64,000 nt of DNA, taken from assembly GCF_030316885.1 (NCBI RefSeq), contig NZ_JASZYQ010000004.1, forward strand, positions 372,001 through 436,000, in the 5' to 3' direction. The translations under genes and the position numbers were made by a program. Numbering within the stretch: position 1 is the stretch's first letter; the number at the start of each line of letters is the position of its first letter. This stretch comes from Variovorax jilinensis. Lineage in GTDB: Bacteria; Pseudomonadota; Gammaproteobacteria; Burkholderiales; Burkholderiaceae_C. Below, one piece after another: positions 59,935-64,000 of this stretch. The notes under the pieces were generated by a model that was not told the DNA's origin, made no database searches, and saw nothing but the letters and a program-made list of their open reading frames with translations.

Positions 59935-61299
59935 TCAGCGTCGCCCGCGGTTCAGCAGCGCATACAGCAGCACCGCCCCGAAGGTCGCGGTGCCGATGCC
60001 GCCGAGCGCGAACTGGCCGAAGCGCAGCGTGAAGTCGCCGGTGCCGAGGATCAGCGTGATGCCGGCCACGATCAGGTTCCTGTTCTGCGAGAAGTCGACC
60101 TTGTTGTCGACCCAGATCTTGGCGCCCGCGATCGCGATCAGGCCGAACACCACGATGCTCACGCCGCCCATCACCGGCAGCGGAATGGTCTGCACCAGCG
60201 CGCCGAACTTGGGGCTGAAGCCCATCAGGATCGCGATCAGGGCGGCCACGACGAACATCGCGGTCGAGTAGATCTTGGTCGCGGCCATGACGCCGATGTT
60301 CTCGGCATAGGTGGTGACGCCGGTGCCGCCGACCGCGCCGCTGACCATGGTCGCGACGCCGTCGCCGATGAAGGCGCGGCCCAGGTACGGGTTGAGGTCG
60401 CGGCCCGTCATCGCGCCGACGGCCTTGAGGTGGCCCAGGTTCTCGGCCACGAGGATCACGGCCACGGGCGCGATCAGCAGCATGGCGTTGACCTCGAACA
60501 CCGGCGCCGAGAAGGTCGGCAGGCCGAACCAGGCGGCCGCGGCCAGCGGCGCCAGGTCGATCGGCTTGCCCATGCCGAGGCCGTTGGTCAGCAGCGCATA
60601 GACCAGGCTGGCGGCGATCAGGCCCATGAGGATCAGCAGGCGCTGCACCATGCCGCGCGCATAGACCGCGATCAGGCCCACGCAGACGAAGGTCACGAGC
60701 TGCATCCAGGTGTCGAAGCTGGTCGGTGCCATGTTCTTGATCGGCACGCCCGCGAGGTTGAGCCCGATCACCGCCACCACCGAACCGGTGACCACCGGCG
60801 GCATCAGGCGCTCGATCCAGTGGACGGCCACGTCCTGCTCGACCTCCTCGACCTCGAGGCCCTCGAGCCCCTTCACGGGCGCGGCCTTGGTGTGGCGCTC
60901 GTTCGTGAGGCTCACCAGCACGCCGATCAGCGCATAGACCGCGCCGCAGGCGATGATGCCGCCGAGCGCGACGCCGAGGTTGCCGTTGGGCCCGCTGCCC
61001 GCATAGCCGCTGGCCGCGATCACCACGCCGATGAAGGCGAAGCTCGAACCCAGGTAGCTGGGCACGCGGCCGCCCGTGATGAAGAAGAACAGCAGCGTGC
61101 CGATGCCGCTCATCAGGATCGCGATGTTGGGATTGAAGCCCATCAGGATCGGCGCCAGAACGGTGGCGCCGAACATCGCGATCACGTGCTGCACGCCCAT
61201 CGCGGTGGTCTGCGGCCACGAGAGCCGCTCGTCGGGCGCGACGACCGCCCCTTCGTGGCTGGCGACCAGGCGCCAGCGGGCCAGGTAGCCCCGGTTCAT
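59935..61299 (-). CDS. NCS2-family uracil/xanthine permease (UraA/RutG-like)
   Basis: 454 residues with about 12-14 membrane segments. Family motifs: QHVIAMFGATVLAPILMGFNPN, LVAENLGHLKAVGAMTGRD (with the substrate Glu) and GGTGVTTYAENIGVMAATKIYS. The long loop after helix 4 (TKAAPVKGLEGLEVEEVEQD) is unusual in length. It imports a pyrimidine or purine base with protons. Its start overlaps the thioesterase stop as ATGA, so both are translated from one message. Confidence 0.9.
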   Translation of the reverse strand: MNRGYLARWRLVASHEGAVVAPDERLSWPQTTAMGVQHVIAMFGATVLAPILMGFNPNIAILMSGIGTLLFFFITGGRVPSYLGSSFAFIGVVIAASGYAGSGPNGNLGVALGGIIACGAVYALIGVLVSLTNERHTKAAPVKGLEGLEVEEVEQDVAVHWIERLMPPVVTGSVVAVIGLNLAGVPIKNMAPTSFDTWMQLVTFVCVGLIAVYARGMVQRLLILMGLIAASLVYALLTNGLGMGKPIDLAPLAAAAWFGLPTFSAPVFEVNAMLLIAPVAVILVAENLGHLKAVGAMTGRDLNPYLGRAFIGDGVATMVSGAVGGTGVTTYAENIGVMAATKIYSTAMFVVAALIAILMGFSPKFGALVQTIPLPVMGGVSIVVFGLIAIAGAKIWVDNKVDFSQNRNLIVAGITLILGTGDFTLRFGQFALGGIGTATFGAVLLYALLNRGRR

Positions 61300-61712
61300 G
61301 ACAGCACCGCCATCGTGATGCGCGACACGCAGGTCAGCTCGCCCGCGTCATTGACCATGTCGATCTGCCAGACCTGCGTCGTGCGGCCGCGGTGCACGGG
61401 GCGCGCGGTGCCCGTCACCCAGCCCGAGGTGGTGGCACGGATGTGGTTGGCGTTGATGTCCAACCCCACCGCTCGCTGCCCTTCGGGCGCCGAGTAGTGC
61501 GCGCCGCAGGAGCCCAGCGTCTCGGCCAGCACCACGGACACGCCGCCGTGCAGGATGCCGTAGGGCTGCCGCGTGCGCCGGTCCACCGGCACGCGGGCGC
61601 GGATGTAGTCGTCGCCCACTTCGAGGAACTCCAGGCCCAGCACGGTGGCCACGGTGTCGCCGTGGCCGTCGTTGAGTTCCTCGACCGAGATCTCTTTTTT
61701 CCAGATGCGCAT
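61296..61712 (-). CDS. Hotdog-fold acyl-CoA thioesterase (PaaI/YbdB-like)
   Basis: 138 residues. The hotdog signature YGILHGGVSVVLAETLGSCGAHYSA with active-site Glu, and the final TSGWVTGTARPVHRGRTTQVW, fit the PaaI/DHNA-CoA thioesterase branch. It hydrolyses aryl or acyl-CoA esters in the cytosol. It is upstream of the permease gene and overlaps it; the functional reason is not clear. Confidence 0.88.
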   Translation of the reverse strand: MRIWKKEISVEELNDGHGDTVATVLGLEFLEVGDDYIRARVPVDRRTRQPYGILHGGVSVVLAETLGSCGAHYSAPEGQRAVGLDINANHIRATTSGWVTGTARPVHRGRTTQVWQIDMVNDAGELTCVSRITMAVLS

Positions 61713-61819
61713 CGTCGTCTCCAGTTCAGGGGTGCAAAACTATAGCGACTGGCGTGCGCTGGGCAGAAAGCGTTCGCGGCTGACAGCGCCTCGACCCGAA
61801 CCGGGCGCATGCTCCCGGC

Positions 61820-63133
61820 ATGACGCGAAACGCAAGATGGATGGCCCGCGCCGCCGCGGCGGCCGTGCTGCTGCTGGTCGTCCTCGGGCTCGCCGTGCGC
61901 GCCTGGCTGCCGAGCGATGCCGAGTTGGCCGGGGAGGTCGCGACCCGCTTCGAGAAGGCCTCGGGCATCGCGCTGCGCGTGGGCTCGGCCCACTGGGCGC
62001 TGCGCCCGTCGCCCGTGGTGGTGCTCGAGGATGTCGCCACCGCGCAGGCTGTGCCGATCACGCTGCGCCGCATGGTGGTGCGGCCGCGACTGGCGGCGCT
62101 CTGGAAGCGCAGCATCGCGATCGAATCGGTCGAGATCGAGGGCGCGGTGCTGCCGCGCGCGTCGGTGCGCGAATTCCGTGGCCGCTGGCAGCCCGACGAC
62201 GGCAGCGCCGCTCTGGGCGCCGCCTGGACCCTCGCGCCGGTGCCGCTCGAGCGCCTGCGCGTGCGCGAGCTGGTGTGGATCGACCGCCGCGACATCGCAC
62301 TGGCCTACGACGCCGACATCCGATTCGATGCCCGTTGGCGTCCGCGCGAGGCCGAGGTCTGGCGCACCGAGGTCCAGCCGCCCGCGCGCCTGCGCCTCGT
62401 ACGCGAGGGCGAGGAGGACCGCTGGCGCACGCTGATCGATGTCGCGAACGGCACATGGAACGGCAGCACGCGGCTCGAGGAGCCGGGAGACGGCCGCCTT
62501 CGCGTGAAGGCCGAACTCACGGCCAAGGAGGTGGACGTCGGCCTGCTGGTGCGCAGCTTCGGCCGCCGGACCGTGATCGAAGGGCGCGCCAATGGCCAGA
62601 CCGAAGTCGATGCCGAGGGTGCCGACCCTTCCGAGCTGCTGCGGCGCCTGCATTCCCGCACGCGTTTCTCGATCGCACCGGCCACGCTGACCGGCTTCGA
62701 CCTCGGCCGTGCCATCAGCAGCGCCGGCATCAGCCGCGGCGGCACCACGGCGCTCGACAGCCTCACGGGCGTGCTCGACACCCAGGCCGGCGAAGACGGC
62801 ACCACGCTGCGCTATACCGATCTCAAGGCGCGTTCCGGCGTGCTCAGCGCCAGCGGCAACGCCACGGTACGCAACCGGCGCATCGACGGCCAGGCTGCGG
62901 TCGACCTGGTCGACGGCGTGGTCGGCGTGCCGCTCAAGCTCGGCGGCACGCTCGATGCGCCCGAGCTGTCGCTCACCGGTGGCGCGCTGGCCGGTGCCGC
63001 CGTGGGCTCGGCCGTGCTGCCGGGCGTCGGCACCGCCATCGGCGCGCGCATCGGCCAGCAGGTCGAGCAGCTGTTCGGCGGCGACGACGCGCGAGGCGGC
63101 AAGAAGGCGCCTGCGGCGCCGAAGTCGCGCTGA
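61820..63133 (+). CDS. AsmA-like inner-membrane-anchored protein
   Basis: 437 residues from ATG 61820. A single N-terminal membrane helix (about 9-28) is followed by a long beta-strand-rich periplasmic part, with a domain that recalls AsmA (TRFEKASGIALRVGSAHWAL, SLTGVLDTQAGED, DLKARSGVLSASGNATVRN). The C-terminus has GGALAGAAVGSAVLPGVGTAIGARIGQQVEQLFGG, a Gly/Ala-rich stretch seen in AsmA-like families. AsmA proteins are thought to move phospholipids to the outer membrane. It is shorter than classical AsmA. Confidence 0.72.
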   Translation: MTRNARWMARAAAAAVLLLVVLGLAVRAWLPSDAELAGEVATRFEKASGIALRVGSAHWALRPSPVVVLEDVATAQAVPITLRRMVVRPRLAALWKRSIAIESVEIEGAVLPRASVREFRGRWQPDDGSAALGAAWTLAPVPLERLRVRELVWIDRRDIALAYDADIRFDARWRPREAEVWRTEVQPPARLRLVREGEEDRWRTLIDVANGTWNGSTRLEEPGDGRLRVKAELTAKEVDVGLLVRSFGRRTVIEGRANGQTEVDAEGADPSELLRRLHSRTRFSIAPATLTGFDLGRAISSAGISRGGTTALDSLTGVLDTQAGEDGTTLRYTDLKARSGVLSASGNATVRNRRIDGQAAVDLVDGVVGVPLKLGGTLDAPELSLTGGALAGAAVGSAVLPGVGTAIGARIGQQVEQLFGGDDARGGKKAPAAPKSR

Positions 63134-63222
63134 AGTCAGGTTGGCTCGAGAAACCGCCGCGAGAATCGCGCTCGCGCGGCGAACCGCGCTTCGGCAGCCC
63201 GCCTCGGCATGGGAGTAAGGCA

Positions 63223-63615
63223 ATGAATTTCGGCGATTCGGTCTTCACGGAAGCGACCTTCTGGCTCATGGTGCTGCTCTCGGTCGTGCTGCCCGTGGGC
63301 ATCTACGCCGTGATGATCCTCAAGCGCGCCATCTCGCGCTGGACCGTGCTCACGCTCGGTTTCTCGCTGGTCGCGATCGCGGCGGTGAACGTCTATTTCC
63401 TGCAGCGCCTGGCCACGCATGCGGCGCTCACGCCTTCGCTGGCCGACGACATGGTGTTCGTGTCGGAGGTGCGGGTGGCGCTCTACCTCGTGCCGGCACT
63501 GTTCGCGGGCCTGGGCATCAACGTCATCTCGCACGTGCTGACCACGCACCTGACCGCAGCCGAGCGGCGCTTCGCCGAAGAGCACCCGGATGCGAATCAG
63601 GATTTCGAGGTGTAG
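63223..63615 (+). CDS. Small membrane protein of unknown function
   Basis: 130 residues from ATG 63223. Three membrane helices (about 13-33, 40-60, 90-110), with a Lys/Arg-rich first loop (ILKRAISRWT). The C-terminal tail is acidic (EEHPDANQDFEV). No family is recognised. It follows the AsmA-like gene by 89 bases on the same strand and may be co-transcribed. Confidence 0.65.
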   Translation: MNFGDSVFTEATFWLMVLLSVVLPVGIYAVMILKRAISRWTVLTLGFSLVAIAAVNVYFLQRLATHAALTPSLADDMVFVSEVRVALYLVPALFAGLGINVISHVLTTHLTAAERRFAEEHPDANQDFEV

Positions 63616-63639
63616 GGCCTGCCGGCAGGCCCTGGCGGG

Positions 63640-64000
63640 TCAGAACTTGTACGTGACCGCGAGGTACGGAACGATGGGGTTCAGCTTCAGGCTGGCTTCG
63701 CTGTTGGCGACCGGTACGCCGCGCGCGGTGGTGGTCAGCTTGGCCGTGGTGCGCAGCGGGATGTACGACACCGAGAAGGCCATGCCCCAGTGCGGGTCGA
63801 ACTGGTAGGCCACGCCGAGGTTGAAGACCGCGGCGAAGGAACTGTCGAGCTTGGCCGTCGTGGCCGACAGGGCCGAGGCCGGCAGGCCGATGCGGCTCGC
63901 GAGCGCGCCCTGCAGGCCCGGGGTGAGATTGACGTCGCTGTACCAGACGTAGGTGGCGCCGAGGCCAACGTAGGGCCGGAACTTGGCATCGCCGTCGTTG
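63640..64000 (-). CDS. OmpW-family outer-membrane protein, 3' part (partial)
   Basis: Reading the minus strand from the window edge gives about 119 residues, ending VPYLAVTYKF and TGA at 63640-63642. OmpW features are clear: FRPYVGLGATYVWYSD, then FNLGVAYQFDPHWGMAFSV and SYIPLRTTAKL. The start lies beyond 64000. It is a second OmpW in the region, about 21 kb from the ompW gene at 41870, and differs clearly in sequence from it. Function is the same type of narrow outer-membrane channel. Confidence 0.85.
   Translation of the reverse strand, partial: NDGDAKFRPYVGLGATYVWYSDVNLTPGLQGALASRIGLPASALSATTAKLDSSFAAVFNLGVAYQFDPHWGMAFSVSYIPLRTTAKLTTTARGVPVANSEASLKLNPIVPYLAVTYKF

Noticed and set aside
57620..61219. 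A 1199-codon minus-strand frame opposite the lipoprotein and permease genes
   Set aside because: It is antisense or out of frame to two clear genes, with Arg/His/Gly-rich shadow composition and no motif.
1..64000. tRNA, rRNA, CRISPR arrays, insertion sequences, prophage genes
   Set aside because: I looked for cloverleaf-like and repeat-spacer patterns and for transposase, integrase or phage motifs and saw none. A dedicated search with covariance models could still find a small RNA.

Overview
The window is a high-GC chromosomal segment from a betaproteobacterium, most likely a Variovorax-like member of the Comamonadaceae. This rests on protein types and gene order (mnmG-rsmG-LysE-parA-parB, phasins, creBC, a full ccoNOQP/ccoGH/ccoIS set with fnr and hemN, minCDE), not on a database match. 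I see no rRNA, tRNA, CRISPR array, insertion sequence or prophage. The mnmG-rsmG-parAB block with two parS palindromes suggests the segment lies near the replication origin, though dnaA and oriC are not in the window.

Layout. 1-8.1 kb: end of an unknown gene, a membrane metallophosphoesterase, a phasin, a PagL-like lipid A deacylase, a truncated DUF4130 gene, an overlapping ybhP-clsB-ybhN-type envelope operon, and two small exported proteins. 8.2-14.2 kb: a pirin and a polyamine-type ABC importer whose operon ends in a racemase-like protein lacking one expected cysteine. 14.3-22.5 kb: an envelope block. A VIT/vWA protein with a PEP-CTERM tail, an exosortase, a small exosortase-associated protein and a GT51 glycosyltransferase lie on the minus strand, divergent from a class A penicillin-binding protein. 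The shared intergenic region carries matches to the CreB tag (TTCAC-N6-TTCAC), and creB-creC follow at 22.5-24.7 kb. 24.8-31.5 kb: a CopZ-like chaperone, a second two-component system, an alkene reductase, an MFS transporter, a glutathione transferase, a DUF1328 peptide and a transglutaminase-like protein.

31.7-37.4 kb: mnmG, rsmG, a LysE exporter, parA, a small hydrolase and parB; many genes overlap by ATGA or GTGA. Perfect 16-bp parS-like palindromes lie inside mnmG and rsmG. 37.5-41.1 kb: a GlcD/Dld-like flavoprotein, a PduO-type cobalamin adenosyltransferase, an RcnB-like protein, an intergenic repeat and a second phasin.

41.2-55.3 kb: a low-oxygen block with azurin, OmpW, the CcoI copper ATPase, CcoS, cbb3 oxidase CcoNOQP, CcoG, CcoH, a small membrane protein, FNR, HemN, a TauE/SafE-like protein, a hemerythrin-domain protein and a nitronate-monooxygenase-like flavoprotein. 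FNR-type dyads precede several of these units, so the region looks like a self-contained FNR regulon. 55.5-64 kb: minCDE, a large lipoprotein with a TTG start, a uracil/xanthine permease with an overlapping thioesterase, an AsmA-like protein, a small membrane protein, and the 3' end of a second OmpW gene that runs off the window.
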